Source: Pseudoips prasinana (Eukaryota > Arthropoda > Insecta > Lepidoptera > Nolidae). Taken from it: a stretch of DNA of 64,000 bases. Below are positions 44,001-53,394 of this stretch, piece after piece (position 1 is the first letter of the stretch; each line of letters starts with the position of its first letter). Position numbers and translations under genes: made by a program. The stretch is taken from NCBI GenBank assembly GCA_951640165.1, contig OX621246.1, forward strand, positions 4,365,001-4,429,000. The letters run 5' to 3'. The notes below the pieces were generated by a model, which searched no databases, had not been told where the DNA came from, and saw only the letters and a list, made by a program, of their open reading frames with translations.

Positions 44001-44312
44001 ATTTATGTCTATCTATAAAAGTTCTAGCCATAAAAGGCTAAAAATAAAAAATTAAAATTAAAGCTTCGATCGGAATTCGATTGTTTTTATTATTCAACAG
44101 ATAAATAATGAATTAATTTAGTTTTGATACCTTCCTTTAAATTTTGAATTGAGTAGGAATAATATCACTACCAACATTAACAATATTTAATTGAATCCGG
44201 AAATACCGGAATTACTTTCCGGGAAAATGGCTTATCCATGTTATTCTTTCTGTGTGCATTTATGATACAAGTACCAAAAATCAATCTACCTACTCCGATC
44301 ACTGATAATAAT
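41098..44312 (+). mobile_element. Apparently intact autonomous hAT transposon
   Basis: The element 41106-44304 (3199 bp) has perfect 24-bp inverted ends beginning CAGTGATCGGAGTAGGTAG, flanked by an exact 8-bp duplication, ATAATAAT, at 41098-41105 and 44305-44312. It contains one uninterrupted transposase frame (42278-43729), a likely 5' UTR intron (donor TTTG|GTAAGTAA at 41640, acceptor TTTGTTTTAG near 42237), and AATAAA after the stop. Perfect ends, exact duplication and an open ORF together suggest recent movement. Confidence 0.92.
42278..43729 (+). CDS. hAT-superfamily transposase (CGGBP1-like)
   Basis: A 483-residue cut-and-paste transposase acting on the ends of its own element in the nucleus. 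An N-terminal BED-type zinc finger (C30, C33, H48, H54) would bind the terminal repeats. The RNase H-like core shows LDETTD (D142), CTDSVAYM (D213), and the hAT-typical C-x2-H in VTCLAHSLHRV (C237, H240). The last acid is E436 in SSDVERSF, inside the C-terminal hAT dimerisation region (434-470), preceded by the TRWGTW motif near 287. Length is at the short end for hAT enzymes and resembles insect proteins usually labelled CGG-triplet-binding-protein-1-like. The ATG context is AGATATGGC. A domesticated host gene is an alternative, but the exact target duplication argues for a mobile copy. Confidence 0.9.
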   Translation: MANVKAETVEKWISGHPELLYDHASGTIYCSKCESHLKTINKGNVKRHIEGTVHQGKFKRPEEEFYFDLIKFLILCNIPWSQMKNTTFQDFFKKYMCCCTCTNRTRPDESQLRKVYLDKFFKNKINSIRQNYKNEKLWISLDETTDFLGRYIVHFLIKPLHPSNLTRPYLVACKMLTVVNGQTITQFVLECLENFWEDSFESNVDNILVLCTDSVAYMLSAGRNLKQYLPEMKHVTCLAHSLHRVSEQIRLEYHDVNILIANVKKVFLKAPSRVKILKDKYPHLPLPPQPVVTRWGTWLEEAFYYAQNFEKIKEVLSCLSSSDAVSIREAKNIIEKENLKEDLNYIRDNYFIIHLSLKELQKHNLSLTDSILAFDNVRDAINQCNSENIKNKIERVMERNPDLDTLREYSEAIEKNEAHNLIPFLKFAPLTSSDVERSFSIYKWTLDVKRNRLKIENIEKLIVIYFNCKDQDYQDADIVIDED

Positions 44313-44408
44313 AGAACAAAAATTTTATTTTTCTCATTTAAGTTATAAACCACTTCTCTATTTGGTTTTTATTCCTTTTATTTTGCTTTTGATTTTTTTT
44401 TTTACGTT

Positions 44409-44975
44409 TTTAGGGTTCCGTAACCAAACGGTAAAACGGGACCCTATAACTAAGACTTTGCTGTCTGTCTGTCAACAGGCTATATCTCATGAACCGTGAT
44501 GATGTATTTCTGTTGCGCTATAACAACAAATACTATAAAACAAATTAAAATAAATATCTAAGGGGGCTCCCATACAACAAAATTAAATATTTTTGCTCGT
44601 TTTTATAGATAACTAGCTGTGCCCGTGACTTCGCCCGCGTGTTAATAAGTTTATTTCGTTTTTTTTTGTTTTTAGTAAAATAAAAGACATTTTCTAAAAT
44701 AAAAGTAGCCTCAATTACTCCTTATTACATCAGCTATCTGTCAATAAAAGTCCCGTCAAAATCTGTCCAGCCATTTCAGAGATTAACCGGAACAAACAGA
44801 CAGACAAAAATTGTAAAAAAAATATTTTGTTGTATGTACCGTATATATATTTATATTTTTGTTGTAAAAACCAGTTATTTCAATATTACAAACAGACACT
44901 CCAATTTTATTTATTTGTATAGATGGTATGGAACCCATCGTGAACGAGTCCGACTCGCACTTGGCCGGATTTACA
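44409..44975 (+). repeat. 'GGGTTCCGTAGCC' repeat with nested insert
   Basis: Start TTTTAGGGTTCCGTAACCAA and end CGAGTCCGACTCGCACTTGG plus CCGGATT. Between them, 44615-44925 is a nested copy of the family that starts ACTAGCTGTGCCCGTGACTT and ends TTATTTGTATAGATGG (compare 4880-5508). Two nested repeat families in one place. Confidence 0.75.
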
Positions 44976-45247
44976 ACATGTGTTTTCATTAGTGTGTTGT
45001 TTTATTAAATCCATTAACTATAGAATTTTAAACACTGATAGAATTTTAATGACTGCATATAATGTGCAGTGGTTAGGTAGTCCCCTCACTACTTACTATT
45101 ATCTTGGTGCTATATTTATCGGGTTAGATATCCACATTCTACAGGACAACTATTTGTGTAGCATGTAAGTGGTTGTTCTGAGTCTGGATATGCTGCTATG
45201 CACCTTTCAACCAATTGAAAATTTGTAAAGTGTCCTGCTGTACAGGA

Positions 45248-45394
45248 GGGATTAGATCAGCCGTCTTCAACGTTTTACAAATCAAGGGCCAAATAATATT
45301 TTTTTCTGCACAGTGGGCTGCACCATTGGTATTTTTATAAGAATTTTTTTATTTTCAATGATCAGGATGATTAAACAAGTAGATAAGTAGAACA
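45248..45394. repeat. Possible hAT-type MITE end
   Basis: CAGCCGTCTTCAACGTTTTA, then AATCAAGGGCCAAATAATAT, then GTGGGCTGCACC. This has the style of hAT ends (CAG[C/T]GGTTCTCAAAC...GGGCCAAA...GGGCCGCA). No matching right end found. Confidence 0.35.
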
Positions 45395-45625
45395 CATTCA
45401 TTTATTGAACCAACATCAACTTAGTTTTAAGATTTACAATATTTTTGCTAACTTCAATAGTGTCTGTAAGATAGGAGAAAAAGCTGACACCAACAGGTTT
45501 TTTAATTTTAGAAGTCAGTGATTCCAATGTTTCTCTTGAATCCGTCATGATTTTATAAACTAGATCTTTTCCAACTGACGAAAAATACTCATTACAGCTA
45601 TTTATGGAATTGGCCCGTCCTGTAG
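45395..45625 (-). mobile_element. LINE fragment upstream of RT
   Basis: The minus frame reads INSCNEYFSSVGKDLVYKI, then FSYLTDTIEVSKNIVNLKTK. This is the linker between endonuclease and RT in CR1/Jockey-type LINEs (FNxYFxxVGxxLAxxI ... EVxxIIxxLKxK). The upstream part of the same open frame (to 45776) does not look like LINE protein. Confidence 0.65.
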
Positions 45626-45957
45626 AAAGACCCTTTACTTTAGGCAGGCACACGGGTATTGCACCAAAAAAAGTGATCATCTTATAGAAGAGATTAAAAT
45701 GTAGTGTAACATTATAAATATTAAATTTTAGTGTTATCACATTCTTTAATTCAAAGCCTATATTCTTGTAAAGCATACATACTTGGAATTCATAAATTTA
45801 ACTGTCCAGTGGATGTTAGACCAGCACCCTCTAACAATCCAGGGTAGGTCATTTGCCCTTTAAATACAAATGGTATAATACACCCTGATATAAAATTTAT
45901 GATTCCATTGCGAACACCCAATCATTTAATGGACAATTCTGACAATTTTTTTTTAAT
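45626..45957. other. No recognisable gene
   Basis: Nothing assignable. Confidence 0.35.
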
Positions 45958-46147
45958 GACTACGCCTGCACTAGTGTGTCTGATCCCTGTGTCGCGGGGT
46001 ACTTTACAAACATATAATAGACGGACACAAATTACATCCAGACCCGGAACAACTGTTTATGGGTCACACAAATAGTCATCCAGCGCGGGACTCAAACCCA
46101 CGACACGAAACGGCGAGGCGACTGCCCTACACTGCTTGCCACACGTG
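45958..46147 (-). repeat. SINE family 2, full copy
   Basis: Minus-strand head with AGCAGTGTAGGGCAGTCGCC (A-box region) and TCGTGGGTTTGAGTCCCGCG (B-box), tail CCGTCTATTATATGTTTGTA then GTACCCCGCGACACAGG. Compare 53395-53575 and 60048-60230. Confidence 0.72.
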
Positions 46148-47034
46148 CTTATGGTACATGATTACATTGATAAATTCAATTAGTAATAATTATTGTAAAC
46201 AAAGTCTTAACATTAACAATAGGTACCTGTGAAATGTAAAAAATTAAGTACAGAGTAAATGATAAAACAAAGAGTTCTAGCATTTATTACAAAATACATT
46301 TTATAGAAATATTATAGGTCTACAATTATAATTAAGAGTTAAAATCTAAACTTACATATAGAGCACAACAAAAAATTCCTCAAAAACATTTTTATATAAT
46401 CAGAAATATTTTTGATAAGTTTTGGAATCTAGTTATAGAATTGGAAGCTCGCCAATTATATTTTTGTCATACATTGCTGTGGATAGTTCCCTGGATTTAA
46501 CACAATGACATTTATTATTTTGGTTTAGTAAAAGTTCCAGATATTCTTTAACAGAAAAATCTCTTCTGTCTGTACCTTGTACTTTTCATTATCATACAGA
46601 TGTGTGGTTATCCTAGCATCTAGAGTTAAGGAAACTAGCCTTTAGGCCATTGACTGACATGGCTAAATGACTTGTATAATGAATGACTATAACCTATATC
46701 AACAGCCAACTTGTTTTGGTAGGAAAGGACAGAACTTCACCTTATAGTCGCTAAAAATTTAAAAGCTTATATCTACATAGTTTATAAGCCGATGCTAAAT
46801 AAAGTTAGCTTTCTGAACTATGTTTCATCATGTCAGCCAAAAGTACGTCCATTGCTGGACAAAAGACTCCCCAAAGAATGGAAGGATAATAATCGCCACG
46901 ATTGGCAGACGGGTGGCCGATAGCAGTGTGATGGTCATAGTTCACAGAAAAACGCTGCTGCCCGTTCTGTGGTAGGTATTATTATTATTTATATTTATTA
47001 TTTGGTTCACGGCATGACATGGGGTGATTATATT
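46148..47034. other. No gene; short RTE-like tail
   Basis: Mostly AT-rich and unassigned (46150-46820). Bases 46825-46935 (CATCATGTCAGCCAAAAGTA, GCTGGACAAAAGACTCCCCA, CGCCACGATTGGCAGACGGG) form a short repeat of the RTE-tail variant also seen at 58684-58870 and 60985-61090. Confidence 0.45.
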
Positions 47035-47422
47035 TCATGTCGTCACCATTTTTTTTTTTTTTTTTTTCGATAAGGCAGGGGGAATGCCTTCGCATGCCAG
47101 CCGCAAAAAGTGTCTGCGGGTGGGTATGTCGGACTTGCACCGACTAAACCTACCTGCCGTGGACTTCTCTTGGCGCCTGATGGGGGAGTCCCGGGAACGC
47201 GGGTATGCTGCTCCGGTACCCCCCTTTTGCGCCATGTCCCAGATGGTCGGGACACGTACCCTGGGAGGGCTCCTTTGGATTGCCCTCCCCTATTGCCGAC
47301 TCCTGCCAGTACGGCACAGCGACTGCGCCACAAACAGATCGCTGTCATCCCGGAGCCGCTTGTACGTGGCGGCAGTAGAGGACACTTCTCACACTGCCGC
47401 CGCGGCCCCGAGGGGAGTTGGG

Positions 47423-48097
47423 CTAACGGCTGCCGCCGCCACCCCGACGCCTCCTCCGCCTACGAGCGGGATCGGCTCGTTCCCGATCCCGTTCGGCGGC
47501 CTCCTTCTGCAGCAAAACTGCCTCACAGAAGGAGACCACGGCGTCCCATTTGGTGGAGTCGCCAGCCAGCATCGCATACACGACTGCTGGCGGCGAAAGA
47601 TCCCGTCCGATCTCAGCGACCAGGACTCGTCTCTCGGCCTCCCAGGCCGGGCACTCCTCCAGCGTATGCTGGGCAGAGTCCAGGTCGCTCCCGCAATGGT
47701 GACAATATGTCGTCGCTTCTCGGCCGATCCGGCACAGATACTCACCGAAACACCCGTGTCCGGTGAGTATCTGAGTCAGTCTGTAGGTGACGTAACCACC
47801 CTTCCTTCCCACCCAGGCCTCGAGGTGAGGCAGGATAGCACCGACGGCACGTTGGCGCGCGTTCAGGCGCAACTCCAGCCGTGCGCGCCACTGTGTTAGT
47901 ACGCGCCGGTGTGCATCCCGCCTATAGGCAACGAGCGTCTGCTCTGGCGCCTCACCGCTCTCCCGGCGGACGCGGATCTCGGTGTAAACCGTTGCGTCGA
48001 CTGCCGCCAGGAGATCAAACGGCGGGAGGCGCGCCAGGAGTGTCGCCGCCTCAAAGGATACCGTTCGGTATCCTCGTGCGATCCGTATGCACCACAC
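47423..48097 (-). pseudogene. R1-clade ORF2, C-terminal part
   Basis: Third reading-frame segment of ORF2 (224 codons). It opens at WCIRIARGYRTVSFEAATLL, shared by R1-clade proteins after the thumb, and ends with the clade's C-terminal CCHC box, C-x2-C-x8-H-x4-C, in CHHCGSDLDSAQHTLEECPA. A short arginine- and glycine-rich tail follows. It is separated from the preceding segment (48051-48275) by a one-base change near 48100, so this copy cannot make a complete protein unless the ribosome shifts frame. Confidence 0.85.
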
Positions 48098-48275
48098 GCT
48101 GCAGGCTGTTCAAAATAGCTCTGCAGCGGGAGGCGCCCGTCAGGCGTTCAGACCAGACGGGCGCCCCGTAAAGAGCCATGGATCGCACGACACCTCCGTA
48201 GAGGCGGCGAACTTCTTCCCGTGGACCCCCGAGGTTCGGCAACAGCCGGTGTAACGCGCCGGTTACCCGGCGCAC
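48051..48275 (-). pseudogene. R1-clade ORF2, connecting segment
   Basis: Second reading-frame segment of ORF2, with RRVTGALHRLLPNLGG, VRRLYGGVVRSMALYGAPVW (the RT thumb wording ending in YGAPVW) and CRAILNSLQR. It is joined to the main frame by an indel near 48270 (APECAG-stop against RVRRVTG) and to the C-terminal part by another near 48100. Confidence 0.85.
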
Positions 48276-50563
48276 TCGGGTGCCAGACGCTCAAAGTGCT
48301 TCTCGAAGCCCCATCGACTGTCTAGGGTGAGGCCCAGGTACTTCATGTACCGCCCCACCCTGACCTCTACGTCACCTACCCGCATCGACGTACTGGGTGG
48401 TTCCTGCCTACGGCGTAATCCGTGGAACCACAACGCCTCGGTCTTGTGAGGCGCTACCCGAAGGCCCAGTCTCCTTATGGCCGCAACGACACATGCAACA
48501 CCGAGTTCGGCGAGCCGTACCGCCCGCTGGAAGCTGACCTCCCGGACTATAACGAGCGTGTCGTCCGCATAGCAGACGACGCTCACTCCGGGAGGTAGGC
48601 CAATCCGCAGGACCGGATCATAGGCGAGGCTCCATAACAGAGGTCCCAACACGGACCCCTGAGGAACCCCGCAGGAGAGCTCCCTCTGGATCTCAATCCC
48701 GTTCCGACCGACGAATTTGATCGTCCTGTCACGCAAATATGCCCCGACTATACCACGCAGATAGGGAGGCACGTTATGGTGGACCAGTGCCTCCCGTATC
48801 GCCCACCAGGGGACGGAGTTGAAGGCGTTGACGATGTCTAAGCTCACCGCCAACGCCACCCCCCCCGCCCGGACGGCGGGTTCCGACAGGGCTCGGACGC
48901 GGTTAATCGCGTCCAGCGTCGAACGTCCCTGTCGGAAGCCGAACTGGTTGTCCGACAAGTCGGGGCCAACGCGTGACAGATGCTCGCTGAGACGGGCGGC
49001 AATGACACGCTCAAAGAGCTTGCCCGCCTCATCCAGCAAGCAGATTGGTCGGAACGCCGAGGGAGAATCGGCGGTCCTGCCCGGCTTTTGCAACAGCACT
49101 AGCTTGGCTTCTTTCCAGCAGGTAGGGAACACGGTAGTACGGAGGCAGCTTGTGAAAAGTTGCCTCAACCGGTCCCCCAAGACTACCAGAGCGTACACCC
49201 ACGCCCTGCCCGGTATCCCATCCAGGCCAGGGGCGGTGTTTCGGGCTGCAAGTCGCCGTACTGCTCGGTCCATCTCTCCCTCCGTCACCTCAAACTGGTC
49301 GTCCCAATCATGGTGCGACGGTGACGGAGAGTCCGAGGGACTGTCCTGGACCCTAGGGAAGAGGGTGTCTACCACTCTCTTCAGAAAATCCGGGTCCAGG
49401 GTACTCGTCAACGGAGGGACCCACGGTCTGAGCTTGCCCAGTACCATTTTGTACGGGCGCCCCCATGGGTCCCTATTCAGTCCCTCGATTAGCTCGTTCC
49501 AGGACCGAGCTTTGGCTTCCGCTATCGCAGTCGATAGCGCCTTGACGGCGACTTTATACGCCGTATGCGCTCTGGCATCCTCTTCGGCATTGGCTCGCCT
49601 CCTCCGACGGGCTCGCTGGTGTCGGCGACGCGCTGCGACGTACTCCGATCGGAGTCGCGCGATTTCGGCCGACCACCAATATTGCGAGCCTCGTCTGTCA
49701 CCCGGACGGATCCGAGGCATTGACATGTCGCAGACGCGAGACATGATGCCGCGGAACCAGTCCGCTTGCGAATTGGGATCGGACGGGATCCTTTCTCCAC
49801 CTTCACTGGCGCCCCAATGGATGGCAATGGCGGCAGCCGTCAGCATGTCGCGGTCTATGTGACGCAGGGACCAGCGCCGCGGTGGGATAAAGCTACTTCG
49901 GTCGGGGCCGCCTCGGGGCGGACGGAGGGCCACGCTGAAAAGAATATGTCGATGATCCGACAGTGTGGCCACTTCCTCCGCAACTCTCCACCCCGAGACC
50001 AGGTGCAAGGCCGAGGGAGTCGCCCACGTCAAGTCGACGATCGACTCCCCCTGCCAACGCACACAGGTACTCACTGAACCTCGGTTTACAAGACGGAGGT
50101 CCAGTCCGGCGGCCCATTCTAGCAGTATCTCCCCTCGAACGTCGTCCCGGGCATCGCCCCAAACACCAGAGTGGGCGTTGAAATCGCCCAGGACGAGTAC
50201 CGGACGGGTCTGGTAGCCGCTAATGTGGCTCGTGAGTCCGTCCAGGTACGCCTCAAAATTTGCGAGGCCGCAATTCGGGGAGATGTAGCAGCCCACCACG
50301 ACTGCTGGTCCCCACTCCACGACGACGAATCCGGGCCCCTTAGCCAGAAGTGAGCAATGGGGGTCGCGTTCTCCCCCCGCCCAGTATATGGCGACGAGGC
50401 CCCCATCCGACCCGAACCAACGAGGGTGGTCGGGCACGGACTGAGGCTCCGCCACTATCGCTAGGGCAACTGAACGTTCGGCAATCGTCTGCGCAAGAAG
50501 AGCTTGCGCAGCGATGCAGTGGTTCAAGTTGCCCTGCAAAATAAGTTGGGGGGGAAAGAATTT
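48263..50563 (-). CDS. R1-clade ORF2: endonuclease and reverse transcriptase
   Basis: The frame is open from the codon after the ORF1 stop (50563) to 48263. It begins KFFPPQLILQGNLNHCIAAQ, where LQGNLNHC is the start of the APE-like endonuclease. Then come EPQSVP, VLVLGDFNAHSGVWG, VDLTWATPS and LSDHRHILFSV (endonuclease motifs). RT follows with APGLDGIPGRAW, FRPICLLDEAGKLFERVI, QFGFRQGRSTLDA, AVSLDIVNAFNSVPW (catalytic D), CGVPQGSVLGPLLW, VVCYADDTLVIV (catalytic DD) and YLGLTLDSRWGF. It would nick the target and prime cDNA synthesis. The protein is completed by two frame-shifted segments to 47423. There is no ATG before the endonuclease, and the frame is collinear with ORF1 across one TAA. 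Confidence 0.9.
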   Translation of the reverse strand, partial: KFFPPQLILQGNLNHCIAAQALLAQTIAERSVALAIVAEPQSVPDHPRWFGSDGGLVAIYWAGGERDPHCSLLAKGPGFVVVEWGPAVVVGCYISPNCGLANFEAYLDGLTSHISGYQTRPVLVLGDFNAHSGVWGDARDDVRGEILLEWAAGLDLRLVNRGSVSTCVRWQGESIVDLTWATPSALHLVSGWRVAEEVATLSDHRHILFSVALRPPRGGPDRSSFIPPRRWSLRHIDRDMLTAAAIAIHWGASEGGERIPSDPNSQADWFRGIMSRVCDMSMPRIRPGDRRGSQYWWSAEIARLRSEYVAARRRHQRARRRRRANAEEDARAHTAYKVAVKALSTAIAEAKARSWNELIEGLNRDPWGRPYKMVLGKLRPWVPPLTSTLDPDFLKRVVDTLFPRVQDSPSDSPSPSHHDWDDQFEVTEGEMDRAVRRLAARNTAPGLDGIPGRAWVYALVVLGDRLRQLFTSCLRTTVFPTCWKEAKLVLLQKPGRTADSPSAFRPICLLDEAGKLFERVIAARLSEHLSRVGPDLSDNQFGFRQGRSTLDAINRVRALSEPAVRAGGVALAVSLDIVNAFNSVPWWAIREALVHHNVPPYLRGIVGAYLRDRTIKFVGRNGIEIQRELSCGVPQGSVLGPLLWSLAYDPVLRIGLPPGVSVVCYADDTLVIVREVSFQRAVRLAELGVACVVAAIRRLGLRVAPHKTEALWFHGLRRRQEPPSTSMRVGDVEVRVGRYMKYLGLTLDSRWGFEKHFERLAPECAG

Positions 50564-52561
50564 TTACAACTCCATTGACACCCCAACGGGGCCAGAGCCC
50601 GGATCTGTAGACCGCGACGTTGTTGTTGGAGCGGACGTGGCAGGACGTCCAGCTCCTCTACTCCTAGCCTTTGGCGGCGTGCACCTACCGCTACCTAGCC
50701 GGTGACCAGCCGGCCTGCCAAGGTCAGCACACACAACACAGTGAGGCGCACGCGCCGTGCATTCTTTCGCCTTGTGATTTTGTTGGCCACAGACGAAGCA
50801 CGACGCGCTCCGGTCACATCCCGTGCACCGAGCCCTGACGTGCCCCTTCTCCAGGCAGCGGTAGCATTGGAGAGCTCTTGGTGGAAGGGCTTCCACCCGG
50901 ACCGACATCCATCCCACCAGTATACGCCCACAAGCCGCTAGTTTGCGGGCGGCCACCAGTGGACACCGAATCCACACTGAACCCAAACCGGACGGGGAGA
51001 ACCGAATTACGCCGACCTTTATGTCGGCAACGGCACATCCACCCGTCGTGGCCAAGGCTTCAGCCACTTCGGTGGGGTTGACGGAGTCATCAAGGTTTAG
51101 CACCCGGAGCTCTCCCATCGCCACAGGGTGCGCCACCACAGCGCCCGTTTCGGCTAAGGCATCCCTTAGCCGAGTGGACAGGGCCTCCGCCTTCGCGAAG
51201 CCCTCCGGACCAGGGATTCTCAAAATGAGACCCCCAGTCAAGGCTCTCTTAGGGCGAAGGCCCGCCTCCAGACCAAGGTCCTTCAACTGTACCTTGGCCC
51301 TCGCCAACTTCATAATCTCGGCCATAGTAGTGGCCGAGTTTGGCGGCAAATTGACCGTCACCGCTGCTGTGGATGGCGGTCTCGGAAGCGTCGGCGGCCT
51401 CTTTGGATGCGGCGGCTGTTGATTTCCCCGGGCAGCCTTGGCTCTGGCCTTTCGGCCAACGACCTGAGCCCAAGTGCCATCAGCGGGTGGCGGTGGTCCT
51501 GTCATGGCTGACGGCGCCGCGGACCGAGCAGCAGCTGCATCCACCGCAGCAGCCCGACGCCTGCGTTGACGGCCACCTCGTTTTCTTCCCGACGCGACCC
51601 CCACGACTTGCGTCATTGTGGGTGGCGCTACGGTCCGAGCAAGTGGTGGGCGGATAGCTCTCTCCGGGAAAATTTCCGCTATCAGGTCGCGGCGCATTTG
51701 GACAAAGCGTTGGTCCAAAAGGGCCGCAAACCTCTCACCTGGCGAGGCTGAATCCTCCCGGGCTGGTGCTAAGGGGGAAGCGCCAGGATTGGTCTTCTGT
51801 GTTGCCGGGGCCGGTTGCGCTGCTAACCGGCGCCTGTCCGGTATCCGCTGCGGCAACGGTGCCTGAGACGGTGATCCTGGCGGAGACACCAGATTCTGCG
51901 ACGGACGTGATGGTGAAGACTGGGGCGGGAGAGCCCCCACCTCACGCCGGCGAAGTTGCACCAGTTCGGCTGACATGGCGGCCACTCGCGACTCCAAGGA
52001 GGCCAACTGGGAACGAAGCTGCTGGTTCTCCAGTTCCAGCCTATCCCCGCCAGTCCTCCCATGCAGCTCAGTGGCGGCCGCCTGAGCTTTACGGGCCGCC
52101 AGTTGCAGAGCGCGGACAAAATCAGCTTTCAAGCGGTGGGATTTTTCCGCCACCATCTCCACCGTCGCCATCGCCTCGTGTATCGCTGCGCCCAGGTCGG
52201 CCGTCGGCTGCTGGCGAAATTCTTCCGCCAGATCTTCGACCCGGGTCAAGACCACATCCTCGCTCCGTTTGGCTGCCTTGACCTGGCGCCCACTATGCCC
52301 GGCGGGGCTCCGTCGCTTTCCCCCCGGAGTCTCCACTTGACTATCCAGGGACTCCATGGACACCGCGGACCTCAGGGAGCCATCACTCTCCAAGTCCGCG
52401 GTGCCTCGGGATGTCCCCGGTACAGGAGTGGCCGAGCGGGTACACGACCTCACGGTTCTCCTGGTGCTCCTCCTTGTGGCGGTCCCGGCATTATTCTCGA
52501 CGCCAGCCGACATATTATTTTCCCCTACTGTATAAGGGTGCACAAAACTGGGCGTGTGCAC
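50564..52561 (-). CDS. R1-clade ORF1 (gag-like RNA-binding protein)
   Basis: A 665-codon frame, Arg/Ala/Pro-rich. The N-terminal third has Ser/Thr-rich low-complexity sequence and a heptad-like stretch (about 180-215, LELENQQLRSQLASLESRV) that may form a coiled coil. The middle is proline-rich and basic. Residues about 455-560 hold the conserved R1-type gag region (VRVEALPPRALQCYRCLEKG). Two zinc knuckles follow, CYRCLEKGHVRARC and CFVCGQQNHKAKEC (both C-x2-C-x4-H-x4-C), then HCVVC. It ends GVSMEL-TAA. The apparent start at 52561 is near the 5' UTR boundary, and the later ATG in MSAGVENN may be the true start. It would coat the element RNA. Confidence 0.88.
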   Translation of the reverse strand: MHTPSFVHPYTVGENNMSAGVENNAGTATRRSTRRTVRSCTRSATPVPGTSRGTADLESDGSLRSAVSMESLDSQVETPGGKRRSPAGHSGRQVKAAKRSEDVVLTRVEDLAEEFRQQPTADLGAAIHEAMATVEMVAEKSHRLKADFVRALQLAARKAQAAATELHGRTGGDRLELENQQLRSQLASLESRVAAMSAELVQLRRREVGALPPQSSPSRPSQNLVSPPGSPSQAPLPQRIPDRRRLAAQPAPATQKTNPGASPLAPAREDSASPGERFAALLDQRFVQMRRDLIAEIFPERAIRPPLARTVAPPTMTQVVGVASGRKRGGRQRRRRAAAVDAAAARSAAPSAMTGPPPPADGTWAQVVGRKARAKAARGNQQPPHPKRPPTLPRPPSTAAVTVNLPPNSATTMAEIMKLARAKVQLKDLGLEAGLRPKRALTGGLILRIPGPEGFAKAEALSTRLRDALAETGAVVAHPVAMGELRVLNLDDSVNPTEVAEALATTGGCAVADIKVGVIRFSPSGLGSVWIRCPLVAARKLAACGRILVGWMSVRVEALPPRALQCYRCLEKGHVRARCTGCDRSASCFVCGQQNHKAKECTARAPHCVVCADLGRPAGHRLGSGRCTPPKARSRGAGRPATSAPTTTSRSTDPGSGPVGVSMEL

Positions 52562-53084
52562 CCTATCCGCGACCTCCGCGGGTGTATGTCTATTAGTGTC
52601 CCCCCCCAGATACGGTGGGACAGCCGGGTCCCGAAGGACCCGGGAGGGATTCTCCGGCAGAGCCGGTACCCTCCTGGGGTATTGTTAATCTAAGAGACAT
52701 CTCTGTTTTATTACCCTTTGAACCGGTTTACCCCCCGGTACCCCCCTCGCCGGGTAATTGCTCAGGGGCTAAGGGTTGCCGCAGATCGTGACCGGATTAA
52801 GCGCTCCGGTATTCAGCCCATCACCGTGCGGCGCAGCTTAGGCTTGCGCTCCTCCGCTGTCCCCTCCAGTGTATAGAGGGGACAACAGAGGGGTGAGGTG
52901 TCGGAATATTAGCCATGGACGATGGTTTCTCCCCATGTAAGCATAGGAAAAAGCCAGCGCCCACGCCCAGGGTACACCGTTCCAGAAACTTCCGTTCCCA
53001 CCGAATATAAATATTCGAATGGGACCAGTAGTCCCGGACACACGAGGAGGTTTTCCGACCTAGTACCCCTCATGTCGTCACCAT

Positions 53085-53394
53085 ACCGCGGATTTTATTA
53101 TTAATTAAGTCGACTGTCTTTTATAAATTCTATATCTATCCGACCCCTATTGTAAATCGAAATTGTATACTAACAAAATTCTTTTATAGCGTATATATGC
53201 GGCTTTATATGATAAACATTATATGATGTTCTCCAGACCACATTGCATCAGATTAAATCCGATTTTTGGAAAATTAGTTTTAGAAGCTCATTCCAATAAA
53301 AAAGATTACTCTATCAAAACTTCCACTTGACACCACAAGAAAAGCACATCTAGAGATATGCTTTTCTTGTGATATGATTATTTAATTAAATGCT
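53085..53394. other. No recognisable gene
   Basis: Intronic AT-rich sequence. AAAGCACATCTAGAGATATG-type wording at 53340-53363 forms a weak hairpin with AGATATGCTTTTCTTGTG. Confidence 0.35.

Larger units (their letters stand above)
47035..53084 (-). mobile_element. Full-length R1-clade non-LTR retrotransposon
   Basis: The insert 47050-53069 (6020 bp) has its poly(A) as a T-run at 47050-47067 and an exact 15-bp duplication, TCATGTCGTCACCAT, at 47035-47049 and 53070-53084. It has a G+C-rich 5' UTR (52562-53069), ORF1 with zinc knuckles, ORF2 with endonuclease, RT and a C-terminal CCHC, and a 3' UTR. A 15-bp duplication is in the range made by R1-clade endonucleases. The target is a DHX38 intron, not rDNA or TTAGG telomere repeats, so this lineage does not use the classical R1, TRAS or SART sites. 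G+C content contrasts strongly with its flanks. The 347-aa plus-strand frame at 48819-49862 and others are shadows. Confidence 0.93.

Noticed and set aside
45402..45776. Minus-strand frame of 124 codons as a gene
   Set aside because: Only its C-terminal 75 residues resemble protein, and those match LINE linker sequence.
47024..47899. Plus-strand open frame of 291 codons
   Set aside because: Antisense to the 3' part of R1-clade ORF2 and its T-run. No recognisable domain.
48819..49862. Long plus-strand open frame of 347 codons
   Set aside because: It is the antisense of R1-clade ORF2 in G+C-rich DNA. The minus frame carries endonuclease and RT motifs and this one has none.
51766..52693. Overlapping plus-strand frames of 171 and 210 codons
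   Set aside because: Antisense to the proline- and arginine-rich R1-clade ORF1. High G+C leaves several frames open by chance.
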